A DNA stretch of 24,833 nt from JACCTH01 sp035250485. GTDB taxonomy: Bacteria; Actinomycetota; Acidimicrobiia; Spongiisociales; ZC4RG35. The stretch covers positions 1 through 24,833 of the forward strand of contig DATFFB010000127.1 of NCBI GenBank assembly GCA_035250485.1, written 5' to 3'. A model generated the notes under the pieces. The model was not told the DNA's origin. It saw nothing but the letters and a program-made list of their open reading frames with translations, and did not search any database. The translations under genes and the position numbers were made by a program. Shown piece after piece: positions 1 through 7,193 of this stretch; positions within the stretch are counted from its first letter, which is position 1, and every line of letters begins with the position of its first letter.

Positions 1-1
1 C

Positions 2-652
2 GGCGTCTTTGGCGGTCGGATACTGACCGCAGTGAGCCCGCTGGCAGCCGAGCTCCCTCCTGGATTCGGTCCGATCGAGATCGTTCCCAACGGGATCGAC
101 ACCGCTCGCTTCCGAACCGGGGTGCAAAGACACCTCCAGCAAGTCGCATTCCTCGGGCGCCCCGACCCTCGCAAAGGCTTCGAGGTGCTAAACGAGGCAT
201 GGCAAACCGTCTCGGAAAAAGTTCCGGGGGCAGAACTTGTAGTGATGGGAATGGAAGGGACCGAGAAGAGTCGAATCCGGTACCTCGGTCGGGTAGATGA
301 AGAGGAGAAGTCACGGCGTCTGCAGGCGAGTGAGGTATTCGTCGCCCCCAATCTTTCGGGAGAAAGCTTCGGAGTCGTGGTGGCCGAAGGCATGGCGGCG
401 GGCTGCGCGATAGTGGCCTCCGATATAGATGCATTTCGGGCGGTCACTGGGGGTACCGCCCGACTGGTTCCCCCCGGCGATTCGGGCCACCTGGCCGCGA
501 CTCTCATCGATCTTCTCCGCTCGCCCGCGGCGACCAGAGACATGGGCAAACGGGCGCGGCAACGGGTGGCTGAGTTCGATTGGTCGCGGGTCTTGACGAA
601 GTATCGAGATGCCTACCGCAGGGCGATCGAGATCTACAAGCCTGCCCGGTAG
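2..652 (+). CDS. PimA-like family 4 glycosyltransferase, 3' part only
   Basis: C-terminal half of a GT-B fold retaining glycosyltransferase; the reading frame is open from the window edge, so the N-terminal acceptor domain lies outside. Visible family 4 signatures are PNGIDTARF near the domain junction, FLGRPDPRKGFEVL (start of the nucleotide-sugar domain) and GESFGVVVAEGMAAG, which carries the EX7E-type donor-binding element. PimA transfers mannose from GDP-mannose to phosphatidyl-myo-inositol at the inner face of the membrane, the first step towards PIM glycolipids. The wording GESFG...EGMAAG...ASDIDAFR resembles PimA, and in actinomycetes pimA lies just upstream of pdxS-pdxT as here. The GTG at position 32 is internal, because the family sequence continues upstream of it. 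Substrate is inferred from similarity and context; another family 4 mannosyltransferase is possible. Confidence 0.8.
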   Translation, partial: GVFGGRILTAVSPLAAELPPGFGPIEIVPNGIDTARFRTGVQRHLQQVAFLGRPDPRKGFEVLNEAWQTVSEKVPGAELVVMGMEGTEKSRIRYLGRVDEEEKSRRLQASEVFVAPNLSGESFGVVVAEGMAAGCAIVASDIDAFRAVTGGTARLVPPGDSGHLAATLIDLLRSPAATRDMGKRARQRVAEFDWSRVLTKYRDAYRRAIEIYKPAR

Positions 653-689
653 CATTGGCTCCAGTAACCGTTCAAACGCAGGAGTAGTC

Positions 690-1571
690 GTGGAAAAGGG
701 CACCAGCCGGGTCAAAAGGGGTCTGGCCGAGATGTTGAAGGGCGGCGTCATCATGGACGTGGTTACCGCCGAACAAGCCAAGATCGCCGAGGAGGCCGGA
801 GCGGTGGCGGTCATGGCGCTCGAGCGGGTCCCATCCGATATCCGCAAGATGGGTGGAGTCGCCCGCATGGCCGATCCAACCAAAATCGAGGAGATACAGG
901 CGGCGGTTTCGATTCCGGTCATGGCCAAGTGCCGGATCGGTCATTTTCTCGAGGCGCGGGTGCTGGAGGCCCTCAATGTCGACTACATCGATGAGTCCGA
1001 GGTGCTGACCCCCGCCGACAATGAGCATCACATCGACAAATGGGCATTTACCACTCCCTTCGTCTGCGGCGCCCGCAACCTCGGTGAAGCGTTGCGTCGC
1101 ATTGGTGAAGGGGCGGCCATGATCCGAACCAAGGGCGAGGCTGGCACGGGGAACGTGGTCGAGGCGGTCACGCACATGCGAACCGTCACCAACGAAATTC
1201 GCAAGCTCTCCCAACTTGGACCCGAGCAACTCATGTCGTCGGCCCGCGACCTCGGGGCTCCTTTCGACCTCGTTCGCGAAGTCCACGAGACTGGCCGCCT
1301 GCCCCTGGTCAACTTCGCAGCCGGTGGTATCGCCACCCCTGCCGACGCGGCGCTGATGATGGCGCTCGGGGTCGACGGGGTGTTCGTCGGCTCTGGGATC
1401 TTCAAAAGCTCGGATCCTCCCGGATACGCGCGGGCGATCGTTGAAGCAACCACATTCTGGGCCGACCCCGAAGTCGTGGCCAAGGTCTCGCGGGGCCTCG
1501 GAGAGGCGATGCCAGGACTTGAGATTGACAAGATCCCGGCCAACGAAAAGCTGGCGGAGCGAGGCTGGTGA
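690..1571 (+). CDS. pdxS: Pyridoxal 5'-phosphate synthase lyase subunit PdxS
   Basis: Makes pyridoxal 5'-phosphate from ribose 5-phosphate, glyceraldehyde 3-phosphate and ammonia supplied by PdxT, in the DXP-independent vitamin B6 pathway. The protein is a (beta/alpha)8 barrel that assembles as a dodecamer. From the GTG at 690 it is 293 residues, the usual family length. Asp23 (in GGVIMDV), Lys80 (in MAKCRIGH) and Lys148 (in RTKGEAGTGN) fall at the positions of the catalytic Asp24, Lys81 and Lys149 of Bacillus PdxS. The frame is open further upstream to 609, but the conserved N terminus (MEKGTSRVKRGLAEM) and an AGGAG box at 680-684, five bases before the GTG, fix the start. It is followed three bases later by pdxT, so the two subunits are co-expressed. 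Confidence 0.97.
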   Translation: MEKGTSRVKRGLAEMLKGGVIMDVVTAEQAKIAEEAGAVAVMALERVPSDIRKMGGVARMADPTKIEEIQAAVSIPVMAKCRIGHFLEARVLEALNVDYIDESEVLTPADNEHHIDKWAFTTPFVCGARNLGEALRRIGEGAAMIRTKGEAGTGNVVEAVTHMRTVTNEIRKLSQLGPEQLMSSARDLGAPFDLVREVHETGRLPLVNFAAGGIATPADAALMMALGVDGVFVGSGIFKSSDPPGYARAIVEATTFWADPEVVAKVSRGLGEAMPGLEIDKIPANEKLAERGW

Positions 1572-1574
1572 GAA

Positions 1575-2147
1575 GTGCCGGCTCGCGTCGGGGTGCTCTC
1601 GCTTCAGGGTGATTTTCGCGAGCATCTGAGGACGCTGGCCGCCGTCGGGGCAGACGGAACCGAAATCCGCACCCCCGCCGAGCTCGAAGCGGTCGACGCT
1701 CTCATCATTCCCGGGGGCGAATCCACCACGATCGGCAAGCTGGCGGAGCGATTCGGGCTGATGGAGCCCCTCCGCCACAGGATCGAGGCAGGCATGCCCG
1801 TTTATGGAACCTGTGCAGGGATGATCCTTCTCGCCCGGGAGGTGACCGACGGCGAGCAGCCACTATTGGGAGCTCTCGATGTCGTCGTCGAGCGCAACGC
1901 CTTTGGCAGGCAGAACGAGTCCTTCGAAGAGGAGCTGGCTATCGACGGGCTCGGCGAGCCATTCCGGGCCGTGTTCATTCGCGCCCCCTGGGTGGCCAAG
2001 GTCGGGGAGGGTGTCGAGGTACTTGCTGCGGTCGACGATCACCCGGTCCTGGTACGCCAGGGTCACATTCTCGCCAGCTCCTTCCATCCCGAGCTGACCG
2101 GGGATCATCGGCTTCATCAGATGCTGTTGGACTGGTTGGTTGACTGA
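1575..2147 (+). CDS. pdxT: Pyridoxal 5'-phosphate synthase glutaminase subunit PdxT
   Basis: Class I-type glutamine amidotransferase that hydrolyses glutamine and channels ammonia to PdxS. The 190-residue length is typical. The N terminus carries the LQGDFREH motif, PGGEST (46-51) forms part of the oxyanion/glutamine site, and the catalytic triad reads Cys80 (GTCAGM), His171 and Glu173 (SSFHPEL). The start is a GTG three bases after the pdxS stop. The pdxS-pdxT pair is the standard complete PLP synthase, so this organism probably makes vitamin B6 by the ribose 5-phosphate route. Confidence 0.97.
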   Translation: MPARVGVLSLQGDFREHLRTLAAVGADGTEIRTPAELEAVDALIIPGGESTTIGKLAERFGLMEPLRHRIEAGMPVYGTCAGMILLAREVTDGEQPLLGALDVVVERNAFGRQNESFEEELAIDGLGEPFRAVFIRAPWVAKVGEGVEVLAAVDDHPVLVRQGHILASSFHPELTGDHRLHQMLLDWLVD

Positions 2148-2169
2148 TCGGCCTAGTTGAATAGAGCCC

Positions 2170-2910
2170 ATGTCTGGTCACTCCAAATGGGCGACGATCA
2201 AGCGCAAGAAAGCAGCCAACGATTCCAAGCGCGGGAAGTTGTTTGCCAAGCTGATCCGCCAAATCGAGATCTCGGCTCGAGAGGGCGGCGGAGATATCGG
2301 TGGCAATGCGACTCTGGCCGCGGCCGTGGCCAAGGCGAGGGCGTCGGCGGTGCCCATGGACAACATCGAAAGGGCGATCGCCCGGGCGACCGGAAGCGCC
2401 GACACCACCAACTATGAGGAGATCTGGTACGAGGGCTATGCCCCGGGCGGGGTGGCGTTGATGGTTCAGGTCCTTACCGACAACCGCAACCGGGCCGCCT
2501 CCGAGGTTCGGTCAGCTTTCGCCCGCAATAACGGCAATCTGGGAGAGCCGGGGTCGGTTGGCTATCTCTTTGCCCGCAAGGGATACATCGAAGTGCTGGG
2601 AAGTGAGGACGATGTGATGCTGGCGGCACTCGATGCAGGCGCGGAGGATGTCCGGGCCGGCGAAGGCGTTGTGGAAGTCGTGACTGCTCCGACCGACCTC
2701 GTCGCCGTGCAGCGGGCGTTGGAGCAGGGGGGATTCAAAGTCGAAGTAGCCGAACTCACGCAGGAGCCGAAGACCGGGGTGCCGGTCGACTCGACAACCG
2801 CTGGCAAGGTGCTTCGGCTGGTGGAAGCTCTGGAGGATCTAGACGACGTGCAGATGGTGTACGCCAACTACGAGATTCCCGACGAAGTCCTGGCTTCGCT
2901 CGCCGGCTGA
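2170..2910 (+). CDS. yebC: YebC/TACO1 family protein
   Basis: A 246-residue member of the YebC/TACO1/PmpR family. The N terminus MSGHSKWATIKRKKAANDSK is the family hallmark, followed by the GGGD...N.L..AVAKA.A..MP.DNIERAI block (about 39-75) and the YEGYAP segment (about 91-96). Members were long annotated as transcriptional regulators; the mitochondrial homologue TACO1 activates translation, and recent work ties bacterial YebC to relief of ribosome stalling at proline-rich sequences. It sits 22 bp after pdxT and 45 bp before ruvC, the position it holds in many bacteria. No clear ribosome binding site precedes the ATG. Family assignment is secure; its exact role here is not visible. Confidence 0.95.
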   Translation: MSGHSKWATIKRKKAANDSKRGKLFAKLIRQIEISAREGGGDIGGNATLAAAVAKARASAVPMDNIERAIARATGSADTTNYEEIWYEGYAPGGVALMVQVLTDNRNRAASEVRSAFARNNGNLGEPGSVGYLFARKGYIEVLGSEDDVMLAALDAGAEDVRAGEGVVEVVTAPTDLVAVQRALEQGGFKVEVAELTQEPKTGVPVDSTTAGKVLRLVEALEDLDDVQMVYANYEIPDEVLASLAG

Positions 2911-2941
2911 GGAAGATCCCCGGCTGAACAGTGTTGCGGAC

Positions 2942-2947
2942 TACCCT
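2942..2947 (+). promoter_or_regulatory. Candidate -10 box (TACCCT) of ruvC
   Basis: TACCCT matches the actinobacterial TAnnnT -10 pattern and lies eight bases before the ruvC ATG. No Shine-Dalgarno sequence separates it from the ATG, so the transcript would have little or no leader. The same hexamer stands ten bases before the SD-less alaS start. No good -35 element is visible. This is a pattern match only. Confidence 0.35.
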
Positions 2948-2955
2948 CCGTACAC

Positions 2956-3450
2956 ATGTTCGTGTTGGGCATCGACCCCGGGCTGACGACCACCGGATAT
3001 GGGTTGGTTCGTCGGAGCCGTTCGCTCGAAGCCATTTCGGCCGGGGTGATCCGAACTGACCCCAGCCGACCGCTGGGCGACCGCTTACTAGAACTGCACA
3101 CCGGGATCTCCAGCTTGATCGATGAACACGCTCCTGACGCGATGGCGATCGAAACGATTTTCACCAATCGCAACCTGCAAACAGCTGCGTCGGTCGGGCG
3201 CGCCGCCGGCGTCGCCATCCTGGCCGCCGCCCAGCGCAGGCTGCCGGTGTTCGAATATGTTCCGACGATCGTCAAGTCCGCGATCACGGGTGATGGATCG
3301 GCCGACAAACGGATGGTGGCGACAATGGTCGGAAAGCGCCTCGGCATCGCTCCGCCGACTCCTGCCGATGCCGCCGATGGTCTGGCCGTGGCCATCTGTC
3401 ATCTGCATTCGCTACGCGTTAGTACAGATCTGGTGGGAGCGAAACGATGA
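2956..3450 (+). CDS. ruvC: Holliday junction resolvase RuvC
   Basis: Structure-specific endonuclease that cuts Holliday junctions symmetrically, working with the RuvAB branch-migration motor. The protein is 164 residues. The four metal-binding acidic residues are all present at the positions of the E. coli enzyme: Asp7 (GIDPG), Glu66 (AIETIF), Asp138 and Asp141 (PADAADGLA). Phe69, implicated in DNA base stacking, is also kept. It begins a ruvC-ruvA-ruvB operon, sharing an ATGA overlap with ruvA. The start lacks a ribosome binding site and is preceded by a TACCCT box, so it may be leaderless. Confidence 0.97.
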   Translation: MFVLGIDPGLTTTGYGLVRRSRSLEAISAGVIRTDPSRPLGDRLLELHTGISSLIDEHAPDAMAIETIFTNRNLQTAASVGRAAGVAILAAAQRRLPVFEYVPTIVKSAITGDGSADKRMVATMVGKRLGIAPPTPADAADGLAVAICHLHSLRVSTDLVGAKR

Positions 3451-4013
3451 TCGGTCGGGTCCGAGGGACTTTGGTGGGGCGCAGTCGGCTCGGGATCACC
3501 GTCGACGTCGCCGGCGTCGGTTACGAAATCATCACCACTCCGCGCACCCAGAGCGACTTGCCGGGGATCGGCGAGGAGGTCGTCATCCACACCCATCTGC
3601 ACGGTCGAGAGGATGGGATCACGCTCTATGGCTTCGGCTCGGAAGCGGAACGCGATCTGTTTCGGGTCTTGATCACCGCCTCCGGACTGGGACCCAAACT
3701 GGGGCAGGCCATGCTGGGGGCGCTTTCGGTGACCGAGGTGAGAAAAGCCATCGCAACCGAGGATGTCGATGCCCTGGTGGTGGTGCCTGGAGTGGGTCGG
3801 CGCTCGGCCCAGAAGATCGTGCTCGAGCTCAAGCCCAAACTCGAGGAAGAGGAGGCTTCGGTGGTGACTGGTTCCGGAGGGGAGCTGCGCCAGGCGCTGG
3901 AAGGGCTCGGGTACACCCCGACCGAGATCCGAGGAGCGATGGCCGAGGTGGACCGGGGCCTGCCAGTGGCCGAGCAGATCCGATCGGCCCTCCAGCTGCT
4001 GAGCCGTCGGTGA
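3447..4013 (+). CDS. ruvA: Holliday junction DNA-binding protein RuvA
   Basis: Tetrameric protein that grips the four-way junction and loads RuvB hexamers for branch migration. The 188-residue sequence begins MIGRVRGTLVG, the start of the domain I OB fold. The helix-hairpin-helix region follows (ASGLGPKLGQAMLGALS near 72-88 and VVVPGVGRRSAQKIVLELK near 108-126). A flexible acidic stretch (LEEEEAS) then leads to the C-terminal domain III (about 144-188, ALEGLGYTPTEI), which contacts RuvB. Its ATG overlaps the ruvC stop by four bases (ATGA), indicating coupled translation. Its own stop sits in a GTGA that also starts a three-codon ORF leading to ruvB. Confidence 0.96.
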   Translation: MIGRVRGTLVGRSRLGITVDVAGVGYEIITTPRTQSDLPGIGEEVVIHTHLHGREDGITLYGFGSEAERDLFRVLITASGLGPKLGQAMLGALSVTEVRKAIATEDVDALVVVPGVGRRSAQKIVLELKPKLEEEEASVVTGSGGELRQALEGLGYTPTEIRGAMAEVDRGLPVAEQIRSALQLLSRR

Positions 4014-4021
4014 AGCCGTGA
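4010..4021 (+). other. Three-codon mini-ORF linking ruvA and ruvB
   Basis: The ruvA stop lies in a GTGA (4010-4013). Reading from that GTG gives Met-Lys-Pro and then a TGA at 4019-4021. That TGA is overlapped by the ruvB GTG start at 4018 in a second GTGA. The arrangement could pass terminating ribosomes from ruvA to ruvB. It may also be chance; there is no evidence of translation beyond the geometry. Confidence 0.35.
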
Positions 4022-5022
4022 GAGAGGACTCGATCCTGAACCCCGCCCTGGTGGAGGAGGATCTCCACCTGCGGCCTCGATCGCTGAATGATTTCATCGG
4101 CCAGGAAGCTGTCAAGGAGAGGCTCCGTATCGCCATCGAGGCGGCCCGCACCCAAGCACGACCACTGGACCATGTCCTGCTCTCGGGACCGCCCGGTCTC
4201 GGAAAGACCACGCTGGCCGGGATCATTGCCGCCGAAACCGGCTCCGAATTTCGAATCACATCGGGCCCGGCCCTCGAGCGCCCCGGCGATCTGGCGGCGA
4301 TCATCTCCAACCTCGATCACGGCGCCGTCTTCTTCATCGACGAGATTCACCGCTTGCCACGAGTCGTCGAGGAGGTCCTCTACCCGGCGATGGAGGACTT
4401 CCAGCTCGACATCGTCTTGGGAAAGGGACCGGCAGCACAGTCGATCCGTCTCGACCTTCCCAGGTTCACTCTGGTTGGGGCCACCACTCGCAAAGGCAAG
4501 GTGACAGCCCCCTTGCGGGACCGTTTTGGGATCGAAGATCGCCTCGATTACTACACCGAGGACGAGTTGACCCTGATCATCAATCGCTCCGCCCGCATAC
4601 TCGAGGTCAAAGTCGACGATGACGCCGCCCATCTGATAGCCAGCCGGAGCCGGGCGACGCCCCGCATCGCCAATCGTCTCCTGGCCCGGATTCGCGACTT
4701 CGCCGTGGCTCGTGCCGATGGCAGGGCCGATGTCGATACGACTCTGCGGGCTTTGCAAACCTATGAAGTGGATGATCTCGGGCTCGACAAGGTCGACCGC
4801 TCGATATTGGAGTCGATCATCGAGAAATTCGGTGGGGGTCCCGTGGGTTTAAGCACCCTGGCGATCGCCGTCGGTGAGGAGCCGGAGACGGTGGAAGATG
4901 CCTACGAACCGTTCCTTCTCCAGTCCGGGTTGTTGCAGCGGACGCCGCGAGGGCGAATGGCCACTGATCTCGCCTATCGCCACCTGGGTGTGGCTCGCTC
5001 CGAGCAGCCCCGCTTGCTCTGA
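4018..5022 (+). CDS. ruvB: Holliday junction branch-migration ATPase RuvB
   Basis: AAA+ hexameric motor that pumps DNA through the RuvA-bound junction. The 334 residues include the N-terminal signature LRPRSLNDFIGQ (18-29), Walker A GPPGLGKTT (57-65), Walker B FFIDEIHR (105-112), sensor 1 GATTRKG and the PLRDRFG segment with the arginine finger region. The C-terminal winged-helix domain ends in TPRGRMATDLAYRHLG. Start is a GTG five bases after the ruvA stop, joined through a three-codon mini-ORF. Together with ruvC and ruvA it completes the RuvABC resolvasome. Sensor 1 reads TTRKG rather than the usual TTRAG, a minor variation. Confidence 0.97.
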   Translation: MREDSILNPALVEEDLHLRPRSLNDFIGQEAVKERLRIAIEAARTQARPLDHVLLSGPPGLGKTTLAGIIAAETGSEFRITSGPALERPGDLAAIISNLDHGAVFFIDEIHRLPRVVEEVLYPAMEDFQLDIVLGKGPAAQSIRLDLPRFTLVGATTRKGKVTAPLRDRFGIEDRLDYYTEDELTLIINRSARILEVKVDDDAAHLIASRSRATPRIANRLLARIRDFAVARADGRADVDTTLRALQTYEVDDLGLDKVDRSILESIIEKFGGGPVGLSTLAIAVGEEPETVEDAYEPFLLQSGLLQRTPRGRMATDLAYRHLGVARSEQPRLL

Positions 5023-5082
5023 GCCTTCGTTCGGTGGGCTGATAGGAAGGCCCAGCCGCCCTGCGAGGGTTCGCAGATAGTC

Positions 5083-5088
5083 GAGAAT
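5083..5088 (+). promoter_or_regulatory. Weak candidate -10 box (GAGAAT) of queA
   Basis: GAGAAT ends six bases before the queA GTG, the spacing expected for a leaderless start, but its first base differs from TAnnnT. The surroundings (AGTCG..AGAAT, six bases, GTG) resemble those of apt, where the box reads TAGAAT. It lies in the 72-bp gap after ruvB. Low confidence. Confidence 0.2.
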
Positions 5089-5094
5089 GGGTGG

Positions 5095-6072
5095 GTGTGG
5101 ACCCGGGACTTTGATTACGAACTCGACCCTCGCCAGATTGCGCAGGTGCCGGCTGAGCCCCGAGACAACTCCCGGTTACTCGACGCCCGCGACCTCTCCG
5201 ATCACCGCTTTGCCGACCTTCCCGATCTCCTGGAGCCGGGAGACCTGGTGGTGGTTAACCGGAGCCGGGTGCGGGCGGCACGACTCCGAGGAGTCAAGTC
5301 TCCCACCGGCGGGAAGGTCGAGGCGCTTCTCCTGGGACCGGTCACCGATGATCGCTGGAGGGCGATGATTCGCCCGGCGAGGCGACTTCGGGTGGCGACG
5401 GTGCTCGATTTTGGACCGATAACCGCCATCGTCGACGAAGCGCCGCGTGAGGGGGTCGCCGTTCTCCACCTCAAGGCCGAGGGTGATCTGGAGGAGGCCA
5501 TAGCCACGGTTGGCACGGTTCCACTTCCTCCCTATATCACCACTGACCTGGCGGACCCCGAGCGGTATCAGACCATCTTCGCCCGCGAGGTCGGCTCGGC
5601 CGCGGCACCCACCGCTGGCCTCCATTTCACCGAGGGGGTATTGACGGAGCTCGCAGGGCGAGGGATCGAGACGGTCTCGCTCGAGCTGCGAGTCGGCCTC
5701 GATACGTTTCGGCCCATCGGGACCCACCGGGTGGAAGACCACCAGATTCATACCGAAGAGTTCTCGATTCCCGAATCGACTCGAGAGGCGATTGCTAGCT
5801 GCCGAGGGCGGGTGGTAGCCGTGGGCACGACGGTGGTACGAGCCCTGGAGAGCAACCCCGAGCAGACGACCACCAACCTTTTCATCACCCCCGGCTTTCG
5901 GTTCAAGACCGTCGATCTTCTCGTAACCAATTTCCATCTGCCCCGCACCAGCCTTTTGGTGCTGCTGGCAGCCTTCATGGGCCCGCGCTGGCGTGAGACA
6001 TACGAGGTAGCCATCGAACGGAAATATCGCCTCGCCTCATTCGGCGACGCGATGCTGGCCGAACGTCTATGA
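5095..6072 (+). CDS. queA: S-adenosylmethionine:tRNA ribosyltransferase-isomerase QueA
   Basis: Transfers and isomerises the ribose of S-adenosylmethionine onto 7-aminomethyl-7-deazaguanine in tRNA, making epoxyqueuosine at the wobble base of GUN anticodons. The 325-residue protein begins near the family signature DFDYELDPRQIAQVPAEPRDNSRLL. The central AAPTAGLHFT block (in GSAAAPTAGLHFTEG), LRVGLDTFRPI, and the C-terminal TNFHLPRTSLL and FGDAMLA segments are all hallmarks. The GTG at 5095 is the only start compatible with the conserved N terminus; no clear ribosome binding site precedes it. Its stop overlaps the tgt ATG in an ATGA, so the two queuosine enzymes are translationally coupled. Confidence 0.96.
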   Translation: MWTRDFDYELDPRQIAQVPAEPRDNSRLLDARDLSDHRFADLPDLLEPGDLVVVNRSRVRAARLRGVKSPTGGKVEALLLGPVTDDRWRAMIRPARRLRVATVLDFGPITAIVDEAPREGVAVLHLKAEGDLEEAIATVGTVPLPPYITTDLADPERYQTIFAREVGSAAAPTAGLHFTEGVLTELAGRGIETVSLELRVGLDTFRPIGTHRVEDHQIHTEEFSIPESTREAIASCRGRVVAVGTTVVRALESNPEQTTTNLFITPGFRFKTVDLLVTNFHLPRTSLLVLLAAFMGPRWRETYEVAIERKYRLASFGDAMLAERL

Positions 6073-7193
6073 CCCCCGGCGCCTGGTCTCTGGCGGCCGC
6101 CGATGGAAAGGCCCGAACCGGCACTCTGACCACAGCCCACGGTGAAGTTCCCACGCCGACTTTCATGCCGGTCGGGACCCGGGCGGCGGTGCGAGCCGTG
6201 GACACCGATGATCTGGAGACGATCGGGACAGAGATGATCCTCGCCAACACCTATCACCTCATGCTCCGGCCTGGGGCCGAAATCGTGGCCCGACTCGGAG
6301 GGCTGCACGGCTTTTGGGGATGGGACCGGCCGATCCTGACGGACTCAGGGGGTTACCAGGTGTTCTCCCTGTCCCCGCGCATCACAGAAGATGGTGCCCG
6401 GTTTCGATCGACTTACGACGGATCTCTGGTCGATCTCCGCCCCGAAGATGCGACTCGTATCCAGGAGCAACTCGGGGCCGATATCGGGATGGCGCTTGAC
6501 GTCTGCCTGGGCCTGCCCGCCGACCGGAGTGAGATCGAGGCGGCGATGACCCTCAGCTTGCGTTGGGGGGATCGATCGCTTCAGGCCCATCGACGGGAGG
6601 ACCAGGCTCTCTTCGGGATAGTGCAGGGAGGTTCCGACCCCGATCTGCGGGCGGAGAGTGCGGCTCGGACCGCGGCCCAAGGGTTCGTTGGATTCGGGAT
6701 CGGCGGGCTTTCGGTGGGGGAGAGTCCGATCGAGCGAGCGAGGGCCCTGGCGGCGGTTATGCCCCAACTGCCGCCGGGCAAGGCGAGATACGTAATGGGT
6801 CTAGGCGACCCCGTCGGGGTGCTCGAGGCAGTGGGGGAAGGAGCAGATCTCTTCGACTGTGTCTGGCCCACTCGCCTTGCCCGCCATGGGCGGGTGCTCA
6901 CCAGCAACGGCGACTTCAACCTGCGGCGGGCCGAGAACGCCGAGGACGACCAGTCCCTTGATCCCGATTGCAAATGCCACACTTGCCGGCATCACCATCG
7001 GGCCTACCTCCGTCATTTGCTGATGACCAATGAGCTGACCGCATTTCGACTCACCTCGATTCACAACCTCACCTACACGATGAAGCTGATGGTTGATGCT
7101 CGGACAGCGATCGAAGCGGGACTTTTCGCGGATTTCCTGGCGGAAGCCAAAAAGCGTCGCCGGATCGACCCTCAGGAAGTGCCGCGGCAATGA
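6069..7193 (+). CDS. tgt: tRNA-guanine transglycosylase Tgt
   Basis: Exchanges guanine-34 of GUN-anticodon tRNAs for preQ1, the step before QueA. The 374-residue sequence shows the base-binding Asp92 (TDSGGYQ), Asp144, the GGLSVGE loop (about 212-218) and the nucleophile Asp263 in FDCVWPTRLARHG. The zinc ligands are Cys301, Cys303, Cys306 and His332, with the same spacing as in the Zymomonas enzyme. Two positions differ from the E. coli/Bacillus consensus: DVC rather than DEC after Asp144, and Trp266 in VWPTR where Met or Leu is usual. Neither removes a catalytic residue. It starts in an ATGA overlap with queA and ends in another with the methyltransferase. Confidence 0.96.
   Translation: MTPGAWSLAAADGKARTGTLTTAHGEVPTPTFMPVGTRAAVRAVDTDDLETIGTEMILANTYHLMLRPGAEIVARLGGLHGFWGWDRPILTDSGGYQVFSLSPRITEDGARFRSTYDGSLVDLRPEDATRIQEQLGADIGMALDVCLGLPADRSEIEAAMTLSLRWGDRSLQAHRREDQALFGIVQGGSDPDLRAESAARTAAQGFVGFGIGGLSVGESPIERARALAAVMPQLPPGKARYVMGLGDPVGVLEAVGEGADLFDCVWPTRLARHGRVLTSNGDFNLRRAENAEDDQSLDPDCKCHTCRHHHRAYLRHLLMTNELTAFRLTSIHNLTYTMKLMVDARTAIEAGLFADFLAEAKKRRRIDPQEVPRQ

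Noticed and set aside
609..689. Earlier start of pdxS
   Set aside because: It would overlap the glycosyltransferase and add about 27 unconserved residues; the GTG at 690 has a good ribosome binding site and the conserved N terminus.
311..1778. Long minus-strand open frames opposite the glycosyltransferase, pdxS and pdxT (also 3399-4758, 8077-9162, 12947-14029, 14050-15267 and 19065-20429)
   Set aside because: They lie opposite well-conserved genes, show Arg/Gly/Pro/Ser-rich translations without recognisable motifs, and are expected where high GC makes stop codons rare.
2144..2169. A relay mini-ORF between pdxT and yebC like those at ruvA/ruvB and ruvX/mltG
   Set aside because: Reading from the CTG over the pdxT stop ends at a TAG at 2162-2164, before the yebC ATG, so the two do not overlap.
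2926..2937. Possible SOS (LexA) box GAACAGTGTTGC upstream of ruvC
   Set aside because: The half-sites GAAC and GTTG are separated by three bases instead of the four needed for GAAC-N4-GTTC, and the right arm is imperfect. It contains a small AACA/TGTT palindrome, but this is too weak to call.
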